Assembly (NCBI GenBank): GCA_017409915.1
Contig: JAFQRU010000062.1
Location: 1-8,926, forward strand
From: Clostridia bacterium
GTDB lineage: Bacteria > Bacillota > Clostridia > Monoglobales > Monoglobaceae
Length of the DNA stretch: 8,926 nucleotides
Reading direction: 5' to 3'
Within the stretch, counting starts at the first letter, position 1; each line of letters opens with the position of its first letter. Position numbers and translations under genes: made by a program. Below are positions 1 through 6,607 of this stretch, piece after piece. A model generated the notes under the pieces. It had not been told where the DNA came from, made no database searches, and saw only the letters and a program-made list of their open reading frames with translations.

Positions 1-199
1 AACGGCACTTGTTGACCTTATAGAGCTTAGAATTGCGAGGGGTATGTGCGGTAAGTCGTATATGTTCCTCTCAGGCGAGGTTGCGGCGGTTGAAGCGGCA
101 ATCCGCTCAGCAGAAAAAGCATTAGGGGATGGCGGAATGTTCTTAGACAGCTCTGTTATTGCAAACCCTGACGAAAAATTATGGAAGACTATTGTGTGA
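1..199 (+). CDS. Tandem-domain BMC shell protein, PduT-like (3' end only)
   Basis: Only the last 65 codons are present; the frame enters at base 2 and stops with TGA at 197-199. The visible part is most of a C-terminal BMC domain: a beta strand with the segment RIARGMCGKSYMFLSGEVAAV, a helix rich in Ala and Glu, then VIANPDEKLWKTIV. From memory of the family, the end resembles the PduT C-terminus (VIPRPHEAMWRQMV), in particular the Trp near the end. PduT proteins are trimeric shell proteins with two BMC domains and often bind an iron-sulfur cluster at the pore. The Cys ligand lies in the N-terminal half, outside this window, so cluster binding cannot be judged. The TGA overlaps the ribosome binding site of the aldehyde dehydrogenase gene that follows, so the two are surely co-transcribed. 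BMC membership is near certain; the PduT subtype is likely. Confidence 0.85.
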   Translation, partial: TALVDLIELRIARGMCGKSYMFLSGEVAAVEAAIRSAEKALGDGGMFLDSSVIANPDEKLWKTIV

Positions 200-210
200 G
201 GTGAATCAAA

Positions 211-1599
211 ATGATAGATGAAAAGTACATAAGTGATATTGTTGAAAATGTAATAAAGAGCATTAAGCCAAACATTCCGGCGACTCACCAGAAGGGTGTT
301 TTCCCGACAATGACCGAGGCGCTTGAAGCGGTTTCAAAGGCTTATGTTGAGTTTAAGAAATACTCTGTTGCTCAGCGCGAAAAAATGATTCAGAAGATAA
401 GAGAATATACTCTTGCCGAAGCTGCTGTTATGGCGGAAATGGGCGTTGAAGAAACAGGAATGGGAAGAGTTTCCGATAAGATTATCAAGCACCAGCTGGT
501 TGCTAACAAGACTCCCGGAACAGAGGATTTAAAGCCTGCTGTTATGACAGGGGACGCCGGTATGACACTTGTTGAAATGGCACCATTCGGGGTTATAGGA
601 AGCATAACACCATCTACAAACCCAAGTGAAACTGTTATCTGTAACTCAATGGGTATGATTGCGGGGGGAAATGCAGTTGTGTTTAACCCTCATCCAAACG
701 CAAAGAGAGTTGCAAACTATGCAGTTGACCTTGTTAACCGTGCAATCTTAGAAGCAGGCGGCCCTGAAAACCTTGTTGTTTCAGTTTACAACCCAACAAT
801 GGAAACCTCTAACGAAATGGTTACATCCCCAATCGTTCGCATGCTTGTTGCAACAGGCGGACCTGGGGTTGTTAAGATGCTTTTATCCTCAGGAAAGAAA
901 GCAATCGGCGCAGGGGCAGGTAACCCACCGGTTATCGTTGACGACACAGCCGACATTGAAAAGGCAGGTAAGGATATCGTTGCAGGCGCAAGCTTTGACA
1001 ACAACCTTCCATGTATCGCTGAAAAAGAATGCTTCGTAATCGACAGCGTTGCAGACAGACTCATTAAGAGTATGACTGAAAACGGCGCGTACCTTTTAAG
1101 AGGCGCAGATGTTGACAGATTAAAAGATTTGGCTCTTAATAATAAAGACGGCAAATACTCAATCAAGAAGGAATGGGTTGGTAAGGATGCAAGACTTTTC
1201 CTTGAAAAGCTCGGCATTAACGCAGATCCAAGACTTATTATCTGCGAAGTTCCAAAAGACCATCCTTTCGTATCAGTTGAAATGATGATGCCAATCCTCG
1301 GTATTGTTAGAGTTAAGGATATTGACGAGGCAATCGAGCTTGCGGTTAAGGCTGAACACGGCAACCGCCACAGCGCTCATATCCACTCTAAGAATGTTGA
1401 TAATTTAACACGCTTTGCAAAGGCTGTTGAAACAACAATCTTCGTAAAGAATGCACCATCTTATGCAGGTATCGGTGCAGGTGGCGAAGGATACACAACC
1501 TTTACTATCGCAGGCCCGACAGGAGAGGGCTTAACAGCGGCTCATTCATTTACAAGACAGCGCCGTTGTGTTTTAGTTGACGGATTACACATTGTATAA
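211..1599 (+). CDS. pduP: CoA-acylating aldehyde dehydrogenase of a microcompartment (PduP/EutE family)
   Basis: The 462-residue product has the usual length of PduP/EutE enzymes, which oxidise an aldehyde (propionaldehyde here, by context) to acyl-CoA with NAD+ inside a BMC. The Rossmann/NAD region is seen at residues 124-138 (APFGVIGSITPSTNP), with ATGGPGV at 214-220. The catalytic cysteine is Cys268 in NNLPCIAEKE. The C-terminus (SFTRQRRCVLVDG, about 446-458) is typical of the family. Residues 1-20 form an amphipathic helix with Ile/Val every three to four positions, followed by a Pro/Thr-containing linker; this is the pattern of an N-terminal encapsulation peptide. The start is fixed by GAGGTGA at 198-204, which overlaps the stop of the shell gene upstream. 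A second shell gene follows 15 bp downstream. Substrate preference (propionaldehyde or another aldehyde) cannot be read from the sequence. Confidence 0.95.
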   Translation: MIDEKYISDIVENVIKSIKPNIPATHQKGVFPTMTEALEAVSKAYVEFKKYSVAQREKMIQKIREYTLAEAAVMAEMGVEETGMGRVSDKIIKHQLVANKTPGTEDLKPAVMTGDAGMTLVEMAPFGVIGSITPSTNPSETVICNSMGMIAGGNAVVFNPHPNAKRVANYAVDLVNRAILEAGGPENLVVSVYNPTMETSNEMVTSPIVRMLVATGGPGVVKMLLSSGKKAIGAGAGNPPVIVDDTADIEKAGKDIVAGASFDNNLPCIAEKECFVIDSVADRLIKSMTENGAYLLRGADVDRLKDLALNNKDGKYSIKKEWVGKDARLFLEKLGINADPRLIICEVPKDHPFVSVEMMMPILGIVRVKDIDEAIELAVKAEHGNRHSAHIHSKNVDNLTRFAKAVETTIFVKNAPSYAGIGAGGEGYTTFTIAGPTGEGLTAAHSFTRQRRCVLVDGLHIV

Positions 1600-1614
1600 T
1601 AAAGAGGTGTTAAA

Positions 1615-2253
1615 GTGAAAGCACTTGGAATGATAGAGGTATATAGCTTTACAACAGCGGTGTGTGCCGCAGATATAATGGCAAAGACAGCTGATGTTAA
1701 GGTTATCGCCTTTGACAGAAACAGACCTATAAGAGAAGATGTTCCCGCACCTCTCGTTATGATTGTTAAGGTTGAGGGAACTGTGTCAGCGGTTAAGTCC
1801 GCCGTTGAAGCAGGGGAAGCTTATGCAAGAGCAGAGGGTAAATTCATCGTTTCCCATATTATTGCAAACCCTGATACAGACACTGAAAAGATGGCATATC
1901 TTCTCGATGTTAACAGAGATAAATATAATAAGAGCCTTCCAAAGACAATGAAGGACTATCCAGAAGAAAAGATTAAGGATGTGGATGAAGCTTTCGGTCT
2001 TTTGGAAATTTCAGGATGTGTTGCATCTGTTGAGGCTCTTGACAGTATGACAAAGGCAGCGGATGTCAGAATTATTCATACTGAAAAACGCTTAGGCGGA
2101 AGACTTGTAACCTTGGTTGTAATGGGCCAGGTGTCTGCGGTTAAGGCGGCTGTTGAAGCGGGCGCAAAGAACGCGGCTCATCTTGGAAAGATTTACGGCA
2201 CAGCAGTTATTCCTCGTCCTCACAGGGAAGTTGGAAAATATTTTGAATTTTAA
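1615..2253 (+). CDS. Tandem BMC-domain shell protein (BMC-T)
   Basis: The 212-residue protein has two BMC domains, at about residues 2-96 and 126-211, so it should form a pseudohexameric trimer in the microcompartment shell. Both halves carry the family helix: VSAVKSAVEAGEAYA at 57-71 and VSAVKAAVEAGAKNA at 173-187. Both end in a strand with an Asn/Arg-Pro turn: IIANPDTDT and VIPRPHREV. The second domain has the usual Gly-Gly pore turn (KRLGGR, 158-163). In the first, the matching loop at about 33-45 is longer and Pro/Arg-rich (FDRNRPIREDVPAP). A charged linker of about 30 residues (97-125) joins the halves. Translation starts at GTG 1615 behind AAAGAGGTG (1601-1609); no ATG gives a better start. 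It sits between pduP and pduL, as in Pdu-type loci. It is related to but clearly different from the partial PduT-like protein at the window start. Confidence 0.93.
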   Translation: MKALGMIEVYSFTTAVCAADIMAKTADVKVIAFDRNRPIREDVPAPLVMIVKVEGTVSAVKSAVEAGEAYARAEGKFIVSHIIANPDTDTEKMAYLLDVNRDKYNKSLPKTMKDYPEEKIKDVDEAFGLLEISGCVASVEALDSMTKAADVRIIHTEKRLGGRLVTLVVMGQVSAVKAAVEAGAKNAAHLGKIYGTAVIPRPHREVGKYFEF

Positions 2254-2267
2254 GGCAGGGGTTAAAA

Positions 2268-2918
2268 ATGAATTATGATGCAAAAATGATTGAAGCCGCT
2301 GTCAGAAAAGCAATTGCGGATGCAAACCAGGCGGTTGCTGAGGCCAGCGGCGAGATTAAAATCGGTGTTTCCCAAAGACACATTCATTTATCTCAGGAAG
2401 ACCTTGAAACCCTTTTCGGAAAGGGCTACAAGCTTACTGTTAAGAAGGTTTTAATGGGCAGAGAGTTTGCGTCAAACGAGGTTGTAACCTTGGTTGGCCC
2501 GTCCCTTAAATCTATTGAAAATGTTCGTGTTTTAGGGCCGGTTCGTAAAAATACTCAGGTGGAAATTTCTAAAACCGATACATTTGTTTTAAAGGTTAGC
2601 CCACCTGTAAGACCATCGGGGAATGTTGAAGGTTCTGAAAGATTGGTTGTTGTAGGTCCTAAGGGAAGTGTATATCTTAAAGAGGGCGTTATAATTGCCA
2701 ACAGACATATACACTTAACTCCCCAGTATGCAGAAAAACACGGCATCAAGGATAATGACTATGTTGATGTTTTGGTTGAGGGGATTAAGCCAACAAAGTT
2801 TTTTGATGTTCAGGTAAGAGTTCGAGACGACTTCAATGTTGAAATGCATATCGACACAGACGATGCTAACTCAACAGGGCTTAAAAATGGCGACCTTGTT
2901 AAAATTATAAAAGACTAA
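2268..2918 (+). CDS. pduL: Phosphate propanoyltransferase PduL (BMC phosphotransacylase)
   Basis: PduL converts acyl-CoA plus phosphate to acyl-phosphate and free CoA, recycling CoA within the microcompartment. The 216 residues contain the duplicated beta-barrel hallmark: SQRHIHLS at 35-42 and ANRHIHLTP at 144-152, then EMHIDTDDAN at 192-201. The likely two-zinc ligands are His38, His40, Glu99, His147, His149 and His194, with Arg93 as a probable active-site residue. All of these match, at a constant offset of ten, the residues I recall from the published PduL structure. Residues 4-25 form an amphipathic Ala-rich helix, a likely encapsulation peptide, followed by a short linker before the barrel. 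The ribosome binding site is AGGGG just before the ATG, 14 bp after the shell gene. All key residues are present and nothing is truncated. Confidence 0.96.
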   Translation: MNYDAKMIEAAVRKAIADANQAVAEASGEIKIGVSQRHIHLSQEDLETLFGKGYKLTVKKVLMGREFASNEVVTLVGPSLKSIENVRVLGPVRKNTQVEISKTDTFVLKVSPPVRPSGNVEGSERLVVVGPKGSVYLKEGVIIANRHIHLTPQYAEKHGIKDNDYVDVLVEGIKPTKFFDVQVRVRDDFNVEMHIDTDDANSTGLKNGDLVKIIKD

Positions 2919-2942
2919 CTTAGGGAAGAAGTTTGTTATGGT

Positions 2943-2947
2943 GGAGG
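2943..2947 (+). promoter_or_regulatory. Ribosome binding site that fixes the start of the DeoR-family gene
   Basis: GGAGG lies six bases before the ATG at 2954. The same frame is open back to a TTG at 2933, but using it would place this motif inside the coding region and add seven residues (MLWWRYR) not seen at the start of DeoR-family regulators. The ATG at 2938 is out of frame. Confidence 0.8.
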
Positions 2948-2953
2948 TATAGG

Positions 2954-3712
2954 ATGTTTGCACTTGAAAGACAAATGCGAATAGCTGAATTGCTCAAAGC
3001 CGAGGGCGCTGTTGGGGTAAGTAAACTCGCAGCGGAGCTTGGAGTTACGGAAGAGACCGTAAGACGAGACCTTGAAAAGCTTGAAGCCCAAGGAGTGCTC
3101 AGAAGAACTCACGGCGGAGCGTTACCAATTGAAGAGAACAACTACGAGCTTTCCTTAGAGGAAAGAAAAAACAAGAATGTTGAGGAGAAGAAAAGACTTG
3201 CCAAGATTGCGGCAGGATACATAACTCCGGGCAACACTATTTTTCTTGATGCGTCCACGACCACATTCTATATGGCCAAGGAAATCAAGAATATGAAAAA
3301 TGTAACAGTAATAACTAATTCGCTCCGTGTAATATCGGAGCTTATTGGCGTTGAAGGAATAAAATTAATCGCTGTGGGTGGCCTTGTGAGCCAGAACCAG
3401 TCCTTTGTTGGAAGCTTTGCTGAAAATGTTATAAAAGAGAACTATTTTGCCAGCAAGGTTTTCTTTTCAAGCAAGGGCGTTGTGGAAAGCGCAGGGATTA
3501 TGGAAAGCAACGAGCAGGAGTTTGGCATCAAGAGAAAGATGATTGAAAATGCTTCCAAGAAATTTTATCTTTGCGACCAATCAAAAATAGGAAATATAGG
3601 TTTTGAAAAGCTTGCAGATTTTTCTGAGATTGATTATTTCGTTACAGACGGCGAGATAAGCGACCAACTGCAAGAAAAATTCGACGAATTAGGCATTGAA
3701 ATAATTAGATAA
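2954..3712 (+). CDS. DeoR/GlpR-family transcriptional regulator of the rhamnose/BMC operon
   Basis: With the ATG start the product is 252 residues, the usual DeoR-family length. An N-terminal winged helix-turn-helix covers about residues 5-56, ending in the family signature RRDLEKLEAQGVLRRTHGGA (recognition helix about 31-43). The C-terminal half is a DeoR sugar-phosphate sensor domain: GNTIFLDASTTT at 93-104, ITNSLRV at 120-126, VGGLVSQNQSFVG at 141-153 and the late DQSKIG at 208-213. These regulators act in the cytoplasm, mostly as repressors relieved by a phosphorylated sugar. Here rhamnulose-1-phosphate or a downstream sugar phosphate is the likely ligand (inference). It lies 35 bp after pduL and 13 bp before rhaB, between the BMC and the sugar enzymes, which suggests it controls the whole operon. 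I see no operator or promoter next to it, so its target site is probably at the operon start outside the window. Confidence 0.92.
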   Translation: MFALERQMRIAELLKAEGAVGVSKLAAELGVTEETVRRDLEKLEAQGVLRRTHGGALPIEENNYELSLEERKNKNVEEKKRLAKIAAGYITPGNTIFLDASTTTFYMAKEIKNMKNVTVITNSLRVISELIGVEGIKLIAVGGLVSQNQSFVGSFAENVIKENYFASKVFFSSKGVVESAGIMESNEQEFGIKRKMIENASKKFYLCDQSKIGNIGFEKLADFSEIDYFVTDGEISDQLQEKFDELGIEIIR

Positions 3713-3725
3713 AGGCGGGAGAAAA

Positions 3726-5183
3726 ATGAAAGTTTTGGCTTTCGATTTAGGCGCGTCAAGCGGACGAGGCATTATAGCTGAGCTTAAAGACGGCAAAATC
3801 ACTCTTAACGAAATTCATAGATTTGCAAACAACGGAGTTAATGTTCGCGGAACGCTTTATTGGGATATTTTATATCTTTATGACCAGATTAAGCAGGGCA
3901 TAGTTAACGCAAAGCTTGCAGGCGGATTTGACTCAATCGGTATTGACACATGGGGCGTTGACTTTGGTCTTCTTGACGAAAACGGCGATCTTATAGGAAA
4001 CCCTGTTCACTATCGCGATATAAGGACAGAGAACATTCCAGACGAGCTTTATAAGATTGTGAATAAAGAGAGCCTTTATAATAAAACAGGAATTCAGATT
4101 ATGAATTTCAATACTATTTTCCAGCTCTATTACCTTACGAAATATAAGAGCGATATGCTCAAAAAAGCGGATAAGTTTTTGTTTATCCCTGATTTACTTA
4201 ACTATTTCTTAACAGGGGTTAAAAAGAGCGAATATACAATCGCATCAACATCTCAAATGCTCAACCCTTATGAAAGAGACTGGGATAAAGAGCTTTTAGA
4301 GGAACTTTCTATCCCAACTGACCTCCTTTGCGATATTTTGGAAACAGGAAGCATCTTAGGAAAGGTTTCCGAGGATGTTTGCGAGGAGCTTGGGATTGAC
4401 AGCGTTCCCGTTGTTGCGGTTGGTTCCCACGACACAGCCTCAGCGGTTATCTCCGTTCCAACAACGGAAAAGGATTTCGTTTATATAAGCTGCGGAACCT
4501 GGTCGCTTTTCGGAACAGAGCTTGATGCTCCCGTTATCAAAGAAGAAGGTCTTAAATCTTCTTATACCAACGAAGGCGGATATGGCGGAACAATAAGATA
4601 TCTTACAAACATTATGGGCCTCTGGCTTATTCAGGAATCCCGCCGTGCTTGGAAGAAGCAGGGTCAGGATTTAAGCTTTAACGACCTTGAAAAAGCGGCG
4701 CTTGCAAGTGAACCATTTAAGTGCTATATAGACCCTGATTATGTTGATTTTTCAAGACCTGGAAATCTCCCAAAGAGAATTCAGGAATTCTGCGAAAGAA
4801 CAAACCAGTATGTTCCTCAGACCGTGGGCGAAATAGTAAGATGTATTTACCAGAGCCTCGCTTTAAAATACCGCCACGCATTCTTAAATCTTAAAAAGAT
4901 TGCTGAAAAAGACTTTACAGGCATACATATTGTTGGCGGCGGAACAAAGGACCCGCTCCTTTGCCAGCTTACCGCAAACGCTTGTAATACTATGGTTAGC
5001 GCAGGTCCTATTGAGGCAACTGCCCTTGGAAACATAGCTGTTCAGCTTATTGCAGGCGGCGAGATTAGCGACTTAAAAGAGGCGAGAGAAATTATCAAAA
5101 ATTCTTTTGATATTAAAGAATATACCCCAAGCGAAACAGATGTTTGGAATAAGGCATACGAAGACTTTAAAAAGATTTTATAA
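3726..5183 (+). CDS. rhaB: Rhamnulokinase (RhaB)
   Basis: RhaB phosphorylates L-rhamnulose with ATP to L-rhamnulose-1-phosphate, the second step of rhamnose breakdown. The 485-residue product has the FGGY/ASKHA kinase layout. The first phosphate-binding motif is DLGASSGR at 7-14. The rhamnulokinase signature GIDTWGVDFGLLD is at 72-84, and PVHYRDIRT follows at 93-101. The likely catalytic base is Asp236 in GSHDTASA, matching Asp237 of E. coli RhaB. ISCGTWSLFGTE (254-265) and HIVGGGTKDPLLCQL (401-415) form the C-terminal nucleotide domain. The signature separates it from xylulokinase and fuculokinase. The ATG follows CGGGAG (3716-3721). It sits 13 bp after the regulator and 12 bp before rhaA, so the order kinase-isomerase is translated from one message. 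Confidence 0.96.
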   Translation: MKVLAFDLGASSGRGIIAELKDGKITLNEIHRFANNGVNVRGTLYWDILYLYDQIKQGIVNAKLAGGFDSIGIDTWGVDFGLLDENGDLIGNPVHYRDIRTENIPDELYKIVNKESLYNKTGIQIMNFNTIFQLYYLTKYKSDMLKKADKFLFIPDLLNYFLTGVKKSEYTIASTSQMLNPYERDWDKELLEELSIPTDLLCDILETGSILGKVSEDVCEELGIDSVPVVAVGSHDTASAVISVPTTEKDFVYISCGTWSLFGTELDAPVIKEEGLKSSYTNEGGYGGTIRYLTNIMGLWLIQESRRAWKKQGQDLSFNDLEKAALASEPFKCYIDPDYVDFSRPGNLPKRIQEFCERTNQYVPQTVGEIVRCIYQSLALKYRHAFLNLKKIAEKDFTGIHIVGGGTKDPLLCQLTANACNTMVSAGPIEATALGNIAVQLIAGGEISDLKEAREIIKNSFDIKEYTPSETDVWNKAYEDFKKIL

Positions 5184-5195
5184 GGAGGAAAGAAT

Positions 5196-6434
5196 ATGTC
5201 AAGATTTGATGAAGCAAAAGCAATTTATAGTAAAATTGGTGTTGATGTTGAAAAGGCATTAAACACATTAAAGGATGTTCCTGTGGCAATCCACTGCTGG
5301 CAGGGAGACGATGTTGTTGGTTTTGACAGCAGAGAAAGTCTCTCAGGCGGTATCCAGACAACAGGTAACTATCCTGGTAAAGCAACAACTCCGGAAGAGC
5401 TTATCGCTGACCTTGATAAGGTTTTGGCTTTAACTCCCGGTAAGAAAAAGCTCAATCTCCACGCCTGCTATGCAATTTTTGAAGACGGAGAATTTGCTGA
5501 CCGTGATGCACTCCAGCCAAAGCACTTTGACAGATGGTTAAAGTTTGCAAAGGAAAGAGGAATGGGTATCGACTTTAACCCGACTTTCTTCTCTCATGCA
5601 ATGGTTAAGGATAATTTAACACTTTCTTCTCCTGATGAGAATGTAAGAAAATTCTGGGTTGAACACGGTAAGAGATGTCTTGAAATTTCTCAGTATTTTG
5701 CAGAGGAAACAGGAATTCCTTGCGTAATGAACATCTGGATTCCTGACGGATATAAAGATATTCCTGCGGACAGATTTGCTCCAAGAGCAAGATTTAAAAA
5801 GTCTCTTGACGAGATTTTATCTATCCCATACGATAAGAGTAAGGTTTTTGTTTGCCTTGAATCAAAGGTATTCGGAATCGGCGTTGAATCTTATACTGTT
5901 GGCTCTGCTGAATTCTGCCTCAACTATGTAACACAGAAAGGCATAACTCCTCTTATGGATAACGGCCATTACCACCCAACAGAAGTGGTTTCTGACAAGC
6001 TTTCAAGTATGCTCTTGTTCCACGATAAAGTTGCTCTCCATGTTACAAGAGGCGTAAGATGGGATAGTGACCATGTTGTTCTCTTAGACGACGAAACAAA
6101 GGAAATCGCTAAGGAAATCGTAAGAAACGATGCGCTTGACCGCGTATTTATCGCAACAGACTATTTTGATGCATCAATCAACAGAATTTCCGCTTGGGTA
6201 ACAGGCGTTCGAAGCGTTCAGAAAGCACTCCTTATGGCACTTTTAGAGCCAAGCGCAGAAATGAAGAAGCTCCAGGAAGAAAACAGACTTACAGAGCTTA
6301 TGGTTATGCTTGAAGACCAGAAGACAATGCCGTTTGGCGATATCTGGGCTGAATACTTAAAGAGAGAAAATGTTAAGGAAGACTATATAAGCGAAGTTTT
6401 AGCTTACGAAAAAGAAGTTTTATCCAAGAGATAA
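5196..6434 (+). CDS. rhaA: L-rhamnose isomerase (RhaA)
   Basis: RhaA interconverts L-rhamnose and L-rhamnulose in the cytoplasm using two divalent metal ions. The 412 residues match the roughly 415-residue family length. Visible family segments are VAIHCWQGDDVVGF (30-43), LNLHACYA (86-93), MGIDFNPTFFSH (123-134), MNIWIPDGYKD (178-188) and ESKVFGIGVESYTVGS (222-237). The expected metal ligands are all present: Glu222, Asp255, His282, Asp290, Asp292 and Asp322. Each lies at a constant offset of 12 from the E. coli ligands as I recall them (234, 267, 294, 302, 304, 334). The start is preceded by AAGGAGG (5182-5188). It is the last gene before the structured spacer at 6435-6619. Confidence 0.97.
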   Translation: MSRFDEAKAIYSKIGVDVEKALNTLKDVPVAIHCWQGDDVVGFDSRESLSGGIQTTGNYPGKATTPEELIADLDKVLALTPGKKKLNLHACYAIFEDGEFADRDALQPKHFDRWLKFAKERGMGIDFNPTFFSHAMVKDNLTLSSPDENVRKFWVEHGKRCLEISQYFAEETGIPCVMNIWIPDGYKDIPADRFAPRARFKKSLDEILSIPYDKSKVFVCLESKVFGIGVESYTVGSAEFCLNYVTQKGITPLMDNGHYHPTEVVSDKLSSMLLFHDKVALHVTRGVRWDSDHVVLLDDETKEIAKEIVRNDALDRVFIATDYFDASINRISAWVTGVRSVQKALLMALLEPSAEMKKLQEENRLTELMVMLEDQKTMPFGDIWAEYLKRENVKEDYISEVLAYEKEVLSKR

Positions 6435-6436
6435 AG

Positions 6437-6472
6437 GAGACATAACGTGAAAATTCTTTTCACGTAAGTCTC
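6437..6472 (+). repeat. Hairpin immediately after rhaA
   Basis: A perfect 9-bp inverted repeat, ACGTGAAAA (6445-6453) and TTTTCACGT (6457-6465), closes over a 3-base loop. A second 5-bp arm, GAGAC (6437-6441) with GTCTC (6468-6472), extends it across a small internal loop. The stem begins three bases after the rhaA stop codon. No T-run follows, so it is not a classical terminator. It could protect the 3' end of the rhaA message or form the left end of a repeat element. Confidence 0.7.
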
Positions 6473-6607
6473 TGGCGGATTTAATTGCGCGTGCGAAATT
6501 TTCGGCTCGCGCCGAAACGCACATGCGCGTTTTAATCTCTTTCATCCCTTGCTCCGCATGAAAGAGAAATTTTAATTGCTGTTTGTGCCGATGCGGAGCG
6601 GCGGAAT
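6441..6607. repeat. Candidate palindromic repeat or structured RNA element in the rhaA-DUF386 spacer
   Basis: About 167 bp packed with inverted repeats lie between two copies of GGAGA (6436-6440 and 6608-6612). Removing the segment plus one copy would leave a normal short spacer, AAAGGAGATTAAAAAATG, in which GGAGA is the ribosome binding site of the next gene. Within it are the hairpins at 6445-6465, 6487-6528 and 6536-6567, a 9-bp direct repeat TTTAATTGC (6480-6488 and 6571-6579), and GGCGGA (6474-6479), which recurs at 6600-6605. Local GC is higher than in the flanking genes, with CG-rich stretches. No terminal inverted repeats and no coding capacity were found. Whether it recurs in the genome cannot be seen here. 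Confidence 0.45.
6487..6528 (+). repeat. GC-rich 16-bp stem-loop in the spacer
   Basis: Three stacked helices pair without mismatch. GCGC 6487-6490 pairs with 6525-6528. GTGCG 6491-6495 pairs with CGCAC 6518-6522. TTTCGGC 6500-6506 pairs with GCCGAAA 6511-6517, over a TCGC loop. The helices are separated by a 2-base bulge (6523-6524) and a 4-base bulge (6496-6499). TTTTAAT follows at 6530-6536, so weak intrinsic termination or attenuation is possible, but the T-run is short. Confidence 0.7.

Noticed and set aside
786..1364. Open frame of 192 codons on the - strand inside the aldehyde dehydrogenase gene
   Set aside because: It is antisense to a gene with full family motifs. Its translation is low-complexity, rich in Ser, Ile, Leu and Pro, and has no ribosome binding site or recognisable domain.
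2933..2953. TTG start giving a 259-residue DeoR-family protein
   Set aside because: It would bury a good GGAGG site and add an atypical MLWWRYR leader. The ATG at 2954 has correct spacing and a family-like N-terminus.
6487..6536. Strong intrinsic terminator after rhaA
   Set aside because: The stem is good, but only four T residues follow before A residues, and the true terminator with a longer T-run lies after the DUF386 gene. Kept only as possible attenuation.
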